From NCBI RefSeq assembly GCF_022803015.1, contig NZ_JAFKON010000007.1, positions 124,001-188,000 on the forward strand: DNA of 64,000 bases, read 5' to 3'. The notes beneath the pieces were generated by a model. That model worked only from the letters and a program-made list of their open reading frames with translations. It was not told the DNA's origin and ran no database searches. Origin of the DNA: Arthrobacter humicola. GTDB lineage: Bacteria; Actinomycetota; Actinomycetes; Actinomycetales; Micrococcaceae. This document shows positions 9,206 to 22,383 of this stretch, in pieces (within the stretch, counting starts at the first letter, position 1; each line of letters starts with the position of its first letter). Both the position numbers and the translations under genes were made by a program.

Positions 9206-9958
9206 ATGAGCACCATGGACCCGGCCGTTGCGGCCATGCACGAGGTTGCCGGAAACGACGCCACGCCCACCAAGACACCTGATGCCGGCACGCCCGCCGC
9301 TTTGGAGACCGAGGTGGACGGGAAGCCCCTTGATGTCTCCACCGAGTCCGCGGAAGAGCGCCGGGTGCGCTTTGAGCGTGACGCCATGCAGTACGTGGAC
9401 CAGCTGTATTCGGCGGCCATGAGGATGGCCCGGAACCCCTCCGACGCCGAGGACCTGGTCCAGGAGGCGTATACGAAGGCGTTTTCCGCGTTCCACCAGT
9501 ACAAGCCCGGAACCAATCTGAAGGCCTGGCTGTACCGCATCCTCACCAACACGTACATCAACCTGTACCGGAAGCGTCAGCGCGAGCCGCTGCAGTCGAA
9601 TTCGGACACCATCGAGGACTGGCAGCTGGCCCGCGCCGAGTCGCATACGTCCTCGGGACTGCGTTCGGCGGAGGCTGAGGCCCTGGACCACCTGCCCGAC
9701 TCGGATGTGAAGCGCGCCCTCCAGTCGATTCCGGAGGAATTCCGGCTGGCCGTGTACTTCGCCGACGTCGAGGGTTTCGCGTACAAGGAAATTTCGGACA
9801 TCATGAACACCCCCATCGGGACCGTCATGTCGCGGCTGCACCGCGGCCGGAAGATGCTGCGGGACATGCTGGCGGACTATGCCGCCGAACGAGGATTCAG
9901 GGCCGCCACCGAGTCAAGCGCCGCGGCCGACAGCAACAAACAGGAGAACAGGAAATGA
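9206..9958 (+). CDS. sigR: ECF sigma factor SigR/SigH family
   Basis: Group IV (ECF) sigma factor for disulfide and oxidative stress, about 250 residues. Region 2 (~58-125) contains [20 protein letters not shown] and [19 protein letters not shown], typical of SigR/SigH. Region 4 (~170-225) contains [20 protein letters not shown] and the helix-turn-helix [24 protein letters not shown] (shown here only as a landmark). The frame is open further upstream, but the ATG at 9206 fits the usual N-terminus and lies downstream of the SigR-type promoter. The stop overlaps the rsrA start (ATGA), so the sigma factor and its antagonist are made together. Confidence 0.9.
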   Translation: MSTMDPAVAAMHEVAGNDATPTKTPDAGTPAALETEVDGKPLDVSTESAEERRVRFERDAMQYVDQLYSAAMRMARNPSDAEDLVQEAYTKAFSAFHQYKPGTNLKAWLYRILTNTYINLYRKRQREPLQSNSDTIEDWQLARAESHTSSGLRSAEAEALDHLPDSDVKRALQSIPEEFRLAVYFADVEGFAYKEISDIMNTPIGTVMSRLHRGRKMLRDMLADYAAERGFRAATESSAAADSNKQENRK

Positions 9959-10215
9959 GCGACTGCCAGGGACTGGGCGATTGCGATGACGCCCGGATGC
10001 AACGTATCTATGAATATCTGGATGGTGCGCTCACGCGTGCAGACATCGCAGAGATCAAGGACCACCTGGACAGTTGCCCGGAGTGCCTGGAGCAGTACGA
10101 CCTCGAATGTGTCATCCGCGTGATGGTCAAGCGTTCGTGCACGGAAGCAGCTCCGGAAAACCTCAAGAACTCCATCCTGGACCGGATTCACTCGATCCGG
10201 ACAGTGGAAGCGTGA
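9955..10215 (+). CDS. rsrA: Zinc-containing anti-sigma factor RsrA
   Basis: An 86-residue ZAS-family anti-sigma factor. The H37-x3-C41-x2-C44 motif (HLDSCPEC) is the zinc and redox centre; further cysteines at positions 4 and 10 provide the upstream ligand. In the known Streptomyces system RsrA holds SigR when reduced and releases it when a disulfide forms and zinc is lost. The start overlaps the sigR stop, and a strong hairpin terminator follows 29 bases after the gene. Size and motif leave little doubt. Confidence 0.9.
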   Translation: MSDCQGLGDCDDARMQRIYEYLDGALTRADIAEIKDHLDSCPECLEQYDLECVIRVMVKRSCTEAAPENLKNSILDRIHSIRTVEA

Positions 10216-10243
10216 GCCGGACCAGGGAAGCCTGAGCCGACAT

Positions 10244-10289
10244 AAACGAATGACCCCGGAATCCGTGAGGATTCCGGGGTCATTCGTTT
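10244..10289. terminator. Bidirectional terminator between rsrA and bL37
   Basis: A perfect 21-base-pair stem (arms 10244-10264 and 10269-10289) around a GTGA loop. The outer AAACGAATGA/TCATTCGTTT pairs give A/T-rich ends on both strands, so it can end both the sigR-rsrA transcript and the convergent bL37 transcript. Confidence 0.9.
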
Positions 10290-10312
10290 AAAGCTGTCAT
10301 TCCAAGCTTTGC

Positions 10313-10387
10313 TTAGGCGTTGGGGCGCTTACCGTGGTTCGCGCCGCCACGCTTACGGTCACGACGTTTACGTGCACGTTTGCTCAT
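10313..10387 (-). CDS. 50S ribosomal protein bL37
   Basis: A 24-codon gene that is easily missed. The product starts MSKRARKRRDRK and ends ANHGKRPNA: almost wholly Arg/Lys/Gly/Asn, matching bL37, the small basic protein seen in the mycobacterial large ribosomal subunit. AAGGAGG lies six bases before the ATG, an excellent ribosome binding site, and the codon choice (CGT, AAA, AAG) differs from the GC-rich neighbours as expected for a highly expressed gene. It converges on sigR-rsrA across the shared terminator. Confidence 0.88.
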   Translation of the reverse strand: MSKRARKRRDRKRGGANHGKRPNA

Positions 10388-10501
10388 AGCTGGCCTCCTT
10401 AATCTTGGTACTCAAAAGAGCTGCCCTCAAGTCTCCCACATCGCGGCACCCGCCGCGAACCGGAGGCCCGTGCTACGGGCCGCGGCCGGTCCGGCCCGGC
10501 C

Positions 10502-11140
10502 TCAGCCCTCCAACGAATTTCGGATCGAGATCCGGGCCTGGTCCAGCACGGTCCTGACCGTTTCGAGCGTGACGGCGGTAACCGGACGGCTCCCGGCATG
10601 ACGGCGCAGTTCCACCCGCATGTCGTCCCGGAACGCCTGCACCAGCATTTCCGCCTCCTTCAGCCGCCGTTCGCCCTCCGGGGAGTACCGCGGGCTTCCC
10701 GCGCCGCCGGCAGTGCCCGTCCCGCCGGCAGAACCGGCGGCGCGGGCCGAGGTCCGGGCCGCCTCCGCCGTGGCCGCAAGGTCGGCCCGGAGGCCGCGCA
10801 TGTTGACGCGGATGTCCTGGCGCAGGTTGTCGGCAAGCCGGCGGACCGACGCCGAGATGTCGTTCTCGACGCCGGCGAGTTCGTCCCGCCGGCGGTTCAG
10901 TTCCGTGAGGCCGGCCGGAGTGATGCTGTAGTTGGTGCGGCGGCCTTCCGTGCGGGTGGCGACGAGCCCTTCCTCTTCGAGCTTGCCCAGGCGCGGGTAG
11001 ATGGTTCCGGCACTGGGGGAGTACGTGCCGCCGAAACGCTCGCTGAGCGCCTTGATCAGCTCGTAGCCGTGCTTGGGGCCCGATTCGAGCAGGGCGAGCA
11101 GGTACAGCCGCAGCGCCCCGTGGGCGAAGACGGGAGGCAT
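10502..11140 (-). CDS. PadR-family transcriptional regulator
   Basis: A 212-residue PadR regulator. The N-terminal winged helix (~10-80) shows the family signature LLALLESGPKHGYELIKAL, then TYSPSAGTIYPRLGKLEEEG and the wing RRTNYSITPAG. A long helical C-terminal part (~90-212) with a Gly/Ala-rich linker would carry the dimerisation helix. The ATG overlaps the TGA of the DUF4097 gene by one base, so the two are translationally coupled. The three CGATATATCG palindromes ahead of that operon (12005-12065) are the likely binding sites, suggesting autoregulation. The inducing signal is unknown; DUF4097 as partner hints at an envelope signal, by inference. Confidence 0.85.
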   Translation of the reverse strand: MPPVFAHGALRLYLLALLESGPKHGYELIKALSERFGGTYSPSAGTIYPRLGKLEEEGLVATRTEGRRTNYSITPAGLTELNRRRDELAGVENDISASVRRLADNLRQDIRVNMRGLRADLAATAEAARTSARAAGSAGGTGTAGGAGSPRYSPEGERRLKEAEMLVQAFRDDMRVELRRHAGSRPVTAVTLETVRTVLDQARISIRNSLEG

Positions 11141-11967
11141 CAGAGGGCCGTTTCGGTGTCCGGGCTGGGCTGGCCGTGGAAGAGCGACGTTTTTCCGGAG
11201 ACCGAGTTGGTCCGGACCAGCATCAGCTTGGCGTCCGGTCCCGCAATGGTCTGCACCGTGCCGCCGGGCTGGACGTACCTCGTGTCATCGATGACCACCG
11301 CGCCGCTGGCGGACTTGGCCACGATGTCCACACCGACGTCGTGCGGCAGCCGGATGGTGACGTCGCCGGAGACCGAATTGGCGCCAAAGTCATGGGTGAA
11401 GCCGTGCAGGTCGAAGTTCAGGTCGCCGCTGACGGTGTTCGCCCGGATGTTGCTGAATTCGCCCGAGGCCGTCACTTCACCGGAGACGCTCTTGGCGGTC
11501 AGGACGCCGCGGTGGTTGCGGGCAATCACCTCGCCGCTGACAGTGTTGACGGACAGGTTGCCGGCGGTGCCGTCGGCCAGCACGGATCCCGAGACGGTGT
11601 TGAGCCGGGTGTGGCCGCTGAGCCCGGAAACCATGCCGTCGCCACTCACCGTCCCGGCCTCGACCTCGACGCCGGCCGGCAGGGCGATGCTGATGACCAC
11701 CGAGTTGCTGCTGCCGTTGTTGACGGTGCTCATCAGGTTCTTGAACCAGCCCTGCGGGCCGTGCAGCTGGTGGCGGACTTCCAGGCGGCCGTTGACGATC
11801 GAAACCGACAGGGGATCGCCTTCGATTTCGGAGACCTCGATCCTGGCAACGTCCTCGTCATGGGTGACGACGTCGAAGCGGCCGCGGACAATCCCGAGTT
11901 TGAGGGAGTGGACGCCGTCGACGTCGATGGTCTGCGGGCCGGTCACGGTCCACGTGTTCTCTGACAT
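11140..11967 (-). CDS. DUF4097 beta-strand repeat protein
   Basis: A 275-residue protein built of short beta-strand repeats: NTVSGSV, VNTVSGEV, AKSVSGEV, ANTVSGDL, ANSVSGDV and AKSASGAV recur about every 17-22 residues between ~110 and 245, the pattern of a DUF4097 adhesin-like beta-solenoid. No signal peptide or membrane segment is visible, so it is probably cytoplasmic. The ATG at 11967 is chosen over an upstream GTG/ATG region because GGAGG lies five bases before it. The partner padR begins at its stop. The molecular function of the family is not known; pairing with PadR regulators is frequent. Confidence 0.8.
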   Translation of the reverse strand: MSENTWTVTGPQTIDVDGVHSLKLGIVRGRFDVVTHDEDVARIEVSEIEGDPLSVSIVNGRLEVRHQLHGPQGWFKNLMSTVNNGSSNSVVISIALPAGVEVEAGTVSGDGMVSGLSGHTRLNTVSGSVLADGTAGNLSVNTVSGEVIARNHRGVLTAKSVSGEVTASGEFSNIRANTVSGDLNFDLHGFTHDFGANSVSGDVTIRLPHDVGVDIVAKSASGAVVIDDTRYVQPGGTVQTIAGPDAKLMLVRTNSVSGKTSLFHGQPSPDTETAL

Positions 11968-12004
11968 GGTTCCTCCGGAAAGGCGAAAGGGGCTGGGCAA
12001 CTAA

Positions 12005-12065
12005 CGATATATCGCGACTATGAAGTCACGATATATCGCGCTTGCCGGCAGGTCAAGATATATCG
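12005..12065. promoter_or_regulatory. Three CGATATATCG operator-like boxes upstream of DUF4097-padR
   Basis: CGATATATCG occurs at 12005-12014 and 12029-12038, and AGATATATCG at 12056-12065, each followed by CG(A/C). Start-to-start spacing is 24 and 27 bases, so the boxes lie on nearly the same face of the helix over about two turns each. The boxes lie 38-98 bases before the DUF4097 start, across the promoter position. PadR proteins bind short AT-rich palindromes of this kind; the assignment to this PadR is inferred. Confidence 0.7.
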
Positions 12066-12117
12066 CGAAATCCCCTGGAGGGTGGGACCCGGCGCGACCG
12101 GTTGCCTGCTTACCCGC

Positions 12118-12717
12118 CTATTCCGGAGTGTCCAGGCCCAGCCACTGGAACCAGCCGCGGTGCAGCACGAGCCAGGCCATGAGGCCATAGCCGGCCTGGC
12201 CGGGCGTGCCGCCGTTGGCCGCGAGGTCCTGGCGCCACTGCTCGTGGTTCAGCAGCGGCGAGAACGTGTCGACATAGAGGTGCTTCCGGCGCGTCGTGAC
12301 GTCGGCGAAGGCGGTGTTGAGCTCGCCGAGCCTGCGGTTCTGTGCGGGGTCGAGCGTGGGCGGCGGGCCCACGACGAAGACCTCGATCTTGTTCTGGGAG
12401 GCGGAGTCCAGGATGTTGGCCAGGTTCAGGCGGCTTCGGGCAGTGGACAGGCCGAACTCAATGTCGCGTCCTGACAGGCCGATCACCAGGCGGTTTTCGT
12501 GGTGGTTGCCGAATCGTCGGCCCGACTCCTCGAGCCAGCGGGCTGCAAGGCCCTCGGTGCCCTCTTCGGGGCATGGCAGGGAGTAGCACTCCAGGGCCAC
12601 GCTGTCCTGCGGCGTGCGGGCCAGGACCCGGCCCAGCCAGCCCAAGGCGCGCGGATCACCAAGCCCGGCCAACAGCTCGTCCCCAACGGCTGCGATCCGC
12701 AGCTTCCGATCTTCCAC
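12118..12717 (-). CDS. SGNH/GDSL-like hydrolase family protein
   Basis: A 199-residue protein resembling small SGNH/GDSL esterases. Block I reads AAVGDELLAGLGD, with Glu where the nucleophile Ser of GDSL is expected (GDE rather than GDS), and VIGLSGRDIEFG, VVGPPPTLDP and NGGTPGQAGYGLMAWLVLH stand where blocks III and V would be. Because the catalytic Ser is replaced, ordinary esterase activity is doubtful. Start GTG, with GAGG five bases upstream. Lies just downstream of the kgd terminator, same strand, probably with its own promoter in 12718-12780. Substrate unknown. Confidence 0.6.
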   Translation of the reverse strand: MEDRKLRIAAVGDELLAGLGDPRALGWLGRVLARTPQDSVALECYSLPCPEEGTEGLAARWLEESGRRFGNHHENRLVIGLSGRDIEFGLSTARSRLNLANILDSASQNKIEVFVVGPPPTLDPAQNRRLGELNTAFADVTTRRKHLYVDTFSPLLNHEQWRQDLAANGGTPGQAGYGLMAWLVLHRGWFQWLGLDTPE

Positions 12718-12780
12718 GACTACCTCTTCACTTCAACGCTGTCCATCAAGCTGACCACTAATAGTCCATTAAACAGAACC

Positions 12781-12819
12781 GCCCGGCCGGAGTGTTGTTG
12801 TTTCAGTCTCCGGCCGGGC
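12781..12819 (-). terminator. Terminator downstream of kgd
   Basis: A perfect 12-base-pair stem, GCCCGGCCGGAG (12781-12792) with CTCCGGCCGGGC (12808-12819), around a T/G-rich 15-base loop, ten bases after the kgd stop. On the minus strand it is followed by GGTTCTGTTTAATG, moderately T-rich, consistent with intrinsic termination of kgd. Confidence 0.75.
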
Positions 12820-12829
12820 AGTAATGCCG

Positions 12830-18480
<5,651 letters not shown>

Positions 18481-18798
18481 ATCCGGCGCGGCCGGGGACG
18501 CGGGCGGTCGGGGGCTGGCGGCGGTTGCTCCTGTAGACTGAACTTCTTATGGACAGTAAATCTAGGTGCCGGCCTGGGGGCTGTCAGCGGAGTACGGAAA
18601 CCGTGCCCGCCCAGTCCACCCGCAGAGCCGGCAAACCCCGTTCACGTGCCCATCATTCTCCGGCCGCACGCCATTCCGGAGCTTTCCAGGAAACAGGGTC
18701 CGCCGCCGCCGACCATCCTCCGCCAGACCGGGCCTTCCCGCATTTGCGTCCCCTGACGCGTCACGTGCCATGCGCTGCTGCGGAAGCAGGCCGCTGAC
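18481..18798 (+). other. Long leader ahead of the CNNM pair, possible structured RNA
   Basis: 318 bases without a supported gene. A -10-like TAGACT lies at 18534-18539. Between 18565 and 18635 the sequence can fold as nested stems: TGCCGGC with GCCGGCA, CTGGG with CCCAG, and GTACGG-AAA-CCGTGC. An open frame from 18549 to 18797 touches the next start, but its third-position GC is far lower than in neighbouring genes and it is rich in Arg/Pro/His, so I treat it as non-coding. No known riboswitch class was recognised. Confidence 0.4.
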
Positions 18799-20136
18799 AT
18801 GGAATGGCTACTCCTCGCAGCAGGCCTCCTGCTCATCCTCGGCACCGGCTTCTTTGTCGCCGTGGAATTTTCCCTGGTCGCCCTGGACCAGGCCACTGTG
18901 CAGCGCGCCGTTGACACCGGCGACACCGCCGCCGAGCCGTTGCTCAGATGTCTCAAGTCACTCTCCACCCAGCTTTCCAGCTGCCAGCTGGGCATCACCA
19001 TGACCACGCTGCTGACCGGCTATGTCATGGAACCGTCCGTGGGCAAGCTGCTCGAAGGCCCCCTCACCGCGCTCGGTGTCCCGCCGGCGGCGGCTGCCTC
19101 GCTGTCCCTGGTCCTGGCAATGGCGGTGGCCACCCTGCTCTCCATGGTGATCGGCGAACTGGTGCCCAAGAACATGGCCATCGCGCTGTCCTTCCCGATC
19201 GGCAAGGCCGTCGCCCGGCCCCAGCTGGTGTTCACCGCTATCTTCAAGCCCGCCATCGTGGTGCTCAACGGCTTCTCCAACAAGGTCCTCAACGTCTTCG
19301 GCCTGGAGGCCAAGGAGGAAATCTCCGGCGCCCGCACCCCGGCCGAGCTGGCCTCGCTGGTGCGCCGCTCCGCGGCCATGGGCACCCTCGACGCCGGAAC
19401 GGCCAACTTCATCGCCCGAACCCTGAAGTTCTCCGGGCGGACCGCCGCGGACGTCATGACCCCCCGCATCCGCGTGGAGACCATCGACGCCGACCAGCCC
19501 GTCTCGGATATCGTCGAGGCCGCCAAGCGCACCGGATATTCCCGGTTCCCCGTGATCGGCGAGTCCTCCGATGACATCCGCGGCGTGGTCCACATCAAGA
19601 AGGCCATTGCCGTGCCCGCGGACCGCCGCGCCAAGCTGCAGGCGGGGGCCATCATGACCGACGTGCTCCGGGTCCCCGAAACCATCCACCTTGACGCCCT
19701 CCTCGCCGAACTGCGCGAGGGCAACCTGCAACTGGCCGTAGTCCTGGATGAATACGGTGGAACCGCTGGCATCACCACGCTGGAGGACCTCGTGGAGGAA
19801 ATCGTCGGGGAAGTGGCCGATGAGCATGACAAGGTCCGGCCCGGCCTGCTCCAAAGCGCCTCCGGGGACTGGTACTTCCCGGGCCTGCTCCGGCCCGATG
19901 AACTCTCCGAACAGATCCCGGGTCTGACCGTGCCCGACGAGGCTGCCTACGAAACGGTGGGAGGCTACGTCATGAGCCAGCTCGGCCGCATCGCGGCAGT
20001 CGGCGACACGGTCGACGTCGTCGGCGGGACACTCAGCGTGACACGCATGGACGGCCGCCGGATCGACCGGATCTGTTTCCGGCCCATCCGCGTGTCCGGC
20101 GACGGCCAGCCCGCCAGCCAGGCAGGTGCCGCATGA
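18799..20136 (+). CDS. CNNM/HlyC-CorC family transporter with CBS domains and CorC_HlyC domain
   Basis: A 445-residue membrane protein. Residues ~1-180 form the CNNM (DUF21) transmembrane domain: FFVAVEFSLVALD and QLSSCQLGITMTTLLTGY are typical. Then come a CBS pair (~200-335, with VMTPRIRVETIDADQ, FPVIGESSDDIRGVVHIKK and VVLDEYGGTAGITTLEDLVEEIVGE, all family motifs) and a C-terminal CorC_HlyC domain (~355-430, YETVGGYVMSQLGRI). CNNM proteins are implicated in Mg2+ or other divalent cation efflux; the old name hemolysin is misleading. Weak ribosome binding site. The stop overlaps the next gene (ATGA). Confidence 0.87.
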   Translation: MEWLLLAAGLLLILGTGFFVAVEFSLVALDQATVQRAVDTGDTAAEPLLRCLKSLSTQLSSCQLGITMTTLLTGYVMEPSVGKLLEGPLTALGVPPAAAASLSLVLAMAVATLLSMVIGELVPKNMAIALSFPIGKAVARPQLVFTAIFKPAIVVLNGFSNKVLNVFGLEAKEEISGARTPAELASLVRRSAAMGTLDAGTANFIARTLKFSGRTAADVMTPRIRVETIDADQPVSDIVEAAKRTGYSRFPVIGESSDDIRGVVHIKKAIAVPADRRAKLQAGAIMTDVLRVPETIHLDALLAELREGNLQLAVVLDEYGGTAGITTLEDLVEEIVGEVADEHDKVRPGLLQSASGDWYFPGLLRPDELSEQIPGLTVPDEAAYETVGGYVMSQLGRIAAVGDTVDVVGGTLSVTRMDGRRIDRICFRPIRVSGDGQPASQAGAA

Positions 20137-21197
20137 GCGACTGGGCAGGAATCCTCTGGCTTGCGTTCCTCCTGGTGGGCAACGCCTTCTTCGTGGCCGC
20201 CGAATTCGCCGTCATGTCGGCCCGCCGCAGCCAGATCGAGCCGCTGGCCGAGGCAGGTTCCAAGCGCGCCCAGACCACACTGCGGGCGATGGAAAACGTT
20301 TCCCTCATGCTCGCCTGCGCCCAGCTCGGCATCACCGTCTGCTCGCTGCTGATCCTGCAGGTGGCCGAGCCCGCGATCCACCACCTCCTGGCCGTGCCGC
20401 TGGAAGCGGTGGGCGTCCCCGAGGAGGTCGCGAACATTGTGGCCTTCGCCGTCGCCCTGCTGTTGGTGACGTTCCTGCACGTCACGTTCGGGGAAATGGT
20501 GCCCAAGAACATCTCCGTGTCCGTCGCGGACAAGGCGGCGCTGCTGCTGGCGCCGCCGCTGATGTTCATCGGGCGGCTCGTCAAGCCCGTCATTGCGGCG
20601 CTTAACTGGTCCGCGAACCACATCCTGAAGCTGATGCGGATTGAGCCGAAGGACGAGGTGACCTCCACCTTCACCCTTGAAGAAGTGCAGTCGATCGTGC
20701 AGGAATCCACCCGCCACGGACTCGTGGACGACGACGCCGGACTCATCACCGGAGCGCTCGAGTTCTCCGAACACACCGCGTCCCGTGTGATGGTTCCGCT
20801 GGGCAAGCTCGTCATGCTCAAGGCGGCCACCACTCCGGTCGAATTCGAAAAGGCAGTGAGCCGGACCGGGTTCTCGCGCTTCCCGATGCTCGACGACGAC
20901 GGCATGCTGGCCGGCTACCTCCACATCAAGGACGTGCTGTCCATCCCGGACGCCGGGTACCACCAGCCCATTGCGGAAAGCCGCATCCGGTCGCTGGCGA
21001 ACCTCGCCATGGACGACGAAATCGAGCAGGCCATGTCCGTCATGCAGCGCACGGGTTCGCACCTGGCCCGCGTGATCGGACCCGACGGGCTGACCCAGGG
21101 CGTGTTGTTCCTCGAAGACGTGATCGAGCAGCTCGTCGGCGAAATCCGGGACGCGACGCAGGCCACCGGCTACCGCAGGCTGGGCCAGGACCAGTAA
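20133..21197 (+). CDS. CNNM/HlyC family transporter with CBS domains, lacking the CorC_HlyC domain
   Basis: A second CNNM protein, 354 residues: membrane domain (FFVAAEFAVMSARRSQIEPLA, LACAQLGITVCSLLI) followed by a CBS pair (VMVPLGKLVML, FSRFPMLDDDGMLAGYLHIKD, VLFLEDVIEQLVGEIRDATQ). It ends shortly after the CBS region, so the C-terminal CorC_HlyC domain of its upstream partner is absent. The four-base overlap with the first gene implies coupled translation and a likely heteromeric transporter or paired function, by inference. Actinobacteria commonly carry such unequal CNNM pairs. Confidence 0.85.
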   Translation: MSDWAGILWLAFLLVGNAFFVAAEFAVMSARRSQIEPLAEAGSKRAQTTLRAMENVSLMLACAQLGITVCSLLILQVAEPAIHHLLAVPLEAVGVPEEVANIVAFAVALLLVTFLHVTFGEMVPKNISVSVADKAALLLAPPLMFIGRLVKPVIAALNWSANHILKLMRIEPKDEVTSTFTLEEVQSIVQESTRHGLVDDDAGLITGALEFSEHTASRVMVPLGKLVMLKAATTPVEFEKAVSRTGFSRFPMLDDDGMLAGYLHIKDVLSIPDAGYHQPIAESRIRSLANLAMDDEIEQAMSVMQRTGSHLARVIGPDGLTQGVLFLEDVIEQLVGEIRDATQATGYRRLGQDQ

Positions 21198-21267
21198 GGG
21201 ACAGCCCAATAACGGGCAGCCCAGCAGCGGATGGGGCAGCTGCGGCCGGGCATTGGCGGGGCACGCC

Positions 21268-21308
21268 GTGTATCCCTAAATAGGAATGATTCCTATTTAG
21301 GGATACAC
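21268..21308. promoter_or_regulatory. 41-base perfect palindrome, probable Zur operator of znuACB
   Basis: The arm GTGTATCCCTAAATAGGAAT (21268-21287) is exactly mirrored at 21289-21308 around one central G. The central TAGGAATGATTCCTA has the Fur/Zur-box look (AAT-G-ATT core). It is 51 bases before znuA, and a Fur-family gene lies at the end of the same cluster. A Zur operator that switches off zinc uptake when zinc is sufficient is the natural reading; length and perfection would suit two Zur dimers. Confidence 0.8.
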
Positions 21309-21359
21309 TCGGGCTGTTGCTATTGCTCCTGATTCTCAATAACAGATCCGAGGTTTTCC

Positions 21360-22334
21360 GTGCGTCGTCCCGCTGCCCGAGTCCTGCTGGCTGGTCTTGC
21401 CGGCCTGGGCCTCCTGCTCACCGCGTGCAGTCCGACGTCCGGCAGCCTGCGGGGGACCGCGGGGGACGGCATGGTCAACGTCGTCGCATCCACCAGCGTG
21501 TACGGCGACATCGTCTCCAGCATCGGCGGCGACAAGGTCCGGGTCAGCTCGATCATCAACCGCACCAGCCAGGACCCGCACTCGTACGAGGCGACCACGC
21601 AGGACAAGCTGGCCGTCTCCAAGGCCGAGCTGGTGGTGGAGAACGGCGGGGGATACGACGCCTTCATGGACACGCTGGCGACCGACACCGGACTGGACCG
21701 CGGCAGCGTCATCAGCGCCGTGGACGTTTCAGGCCTTGTCTCCGAAAGCGCTGCCAGCGAAAGCCCGGCAGCGGCGAGCCCCGACTCCGCCGGCCACACC
21801 CACGGGTCCACGGGGCTGAACGAACACGTCTGGTACAGCCTGCCTGCCATGTCCCGCCTCGCGGACGCCGTCGCCGAGAAGCTGGGCTCGCTGGAACCGG
21901 CCTCGGCGCAGACGTTCCGGAGCAACGCGGCGGCCTTCAAGGACTCGCTCGGAGGCCTGGAAGCGAAGCTCGCCGCCATCAAGTCCTCGGCGGGCCACGC
22001 GCCCGTGGCCGTCACCGAGCCCGTACCGCTTTACCTGCTCGAGGACGCCGGACTGGAGAACGAGACCCCGGCCGAGTACACGGCGGCGATCGAGGAGGAC
22101 GCCGACGTCCCACCCGCAGTGCTCAAGACCACCGTCGATCTCGTGGCATCCCGGGGCGTAAGGCTGCTGGCCTACAATACTCAGACCGAGGGACCGCAGA
22201 CGGCGGCGGTGAAAAAGGCCGCCGAGAACGCCGGCGTCCCGGTCGTGAACTTCAGCGAGACCCTCCCGGACGGCCAGTCCTATCTGCAATGGATGACCGG
22301 AAACGTGGAGAGCATCGGCAAGGCCCTAGGATGA
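21360..22334 (+). CDS. znuA: Zinc ABC transporter substrate-binding lipoprotein ZnuA
   Basis: A cluster A-I metal-binding lipoprotein of 324 residues. The signal peptide has the lipobox LLTAC (Cys ~23). Metal ligands of the family are visible: His in QDPHSYEAT, His in LNEHVWYSL, His in SSAGHAPVAV and an acidic partner in the EEDADVPP region. A short loop (SAGHTHGSTG) stands where ZnuA proteins have a His-rich loop, though it is much poorer in His. Extracytoplasmic, delivers Zn2+ (Mn2+ less likely, because MntH is present and a Zur-type regulator and palindrome flank it) to ZnuBC. Start GTG, with GAGG six bases upstream. Confidence 0.88.
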   Translation: MRRPAARVLLAGLAGLGLLLTACSPTSGSLRGTAGDGMVNVVASTSVYGDIVSSIGGDKVRVSSIINRTSQDPHSYEATTQDKLAVSKAELVVENGGGYDAFMDTLATDTGLDRGSVISAVDVSGLVSESAASESPAAASPDSAGHTHGSTGLNEHVWYSLPAMSRLADAVAEKLGSLEPASAQTFRSNAAAFKDSLGGLEAKLAAIKSSAGHAPVAVTEPVPLYLLEDAGLENETPAEYTAAIEEDADVPPAVLKTTVDLVASRGVRLLAYNTQTEGPQTAAVKKAAENAGVPVVNFSETLPDGQSYLQWMTGNVESIGKALG

Positions 22335-22383
22335 TCGCAACAGCGGGAGCAGCCATCTCCGCGGAAAATCGAGGAAACCCCTT

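Noticed and set aside
9208..9216. Second ATG (MDPAV) as the sigR start
   Set aside because: Cannot be excluded, but the ATG at 9206 is as close to the conserved N-terminus; neither has a strong ribosome binding site, so I kept the longer form.
18549..18797. 82-codon frame touching the CNNM start, possible leader gene
   Set aside because: Third-position GC is much lower than in neighbours, composition is Arg/Pro/His-rich and the region can fold as RNA; more likely a leader.
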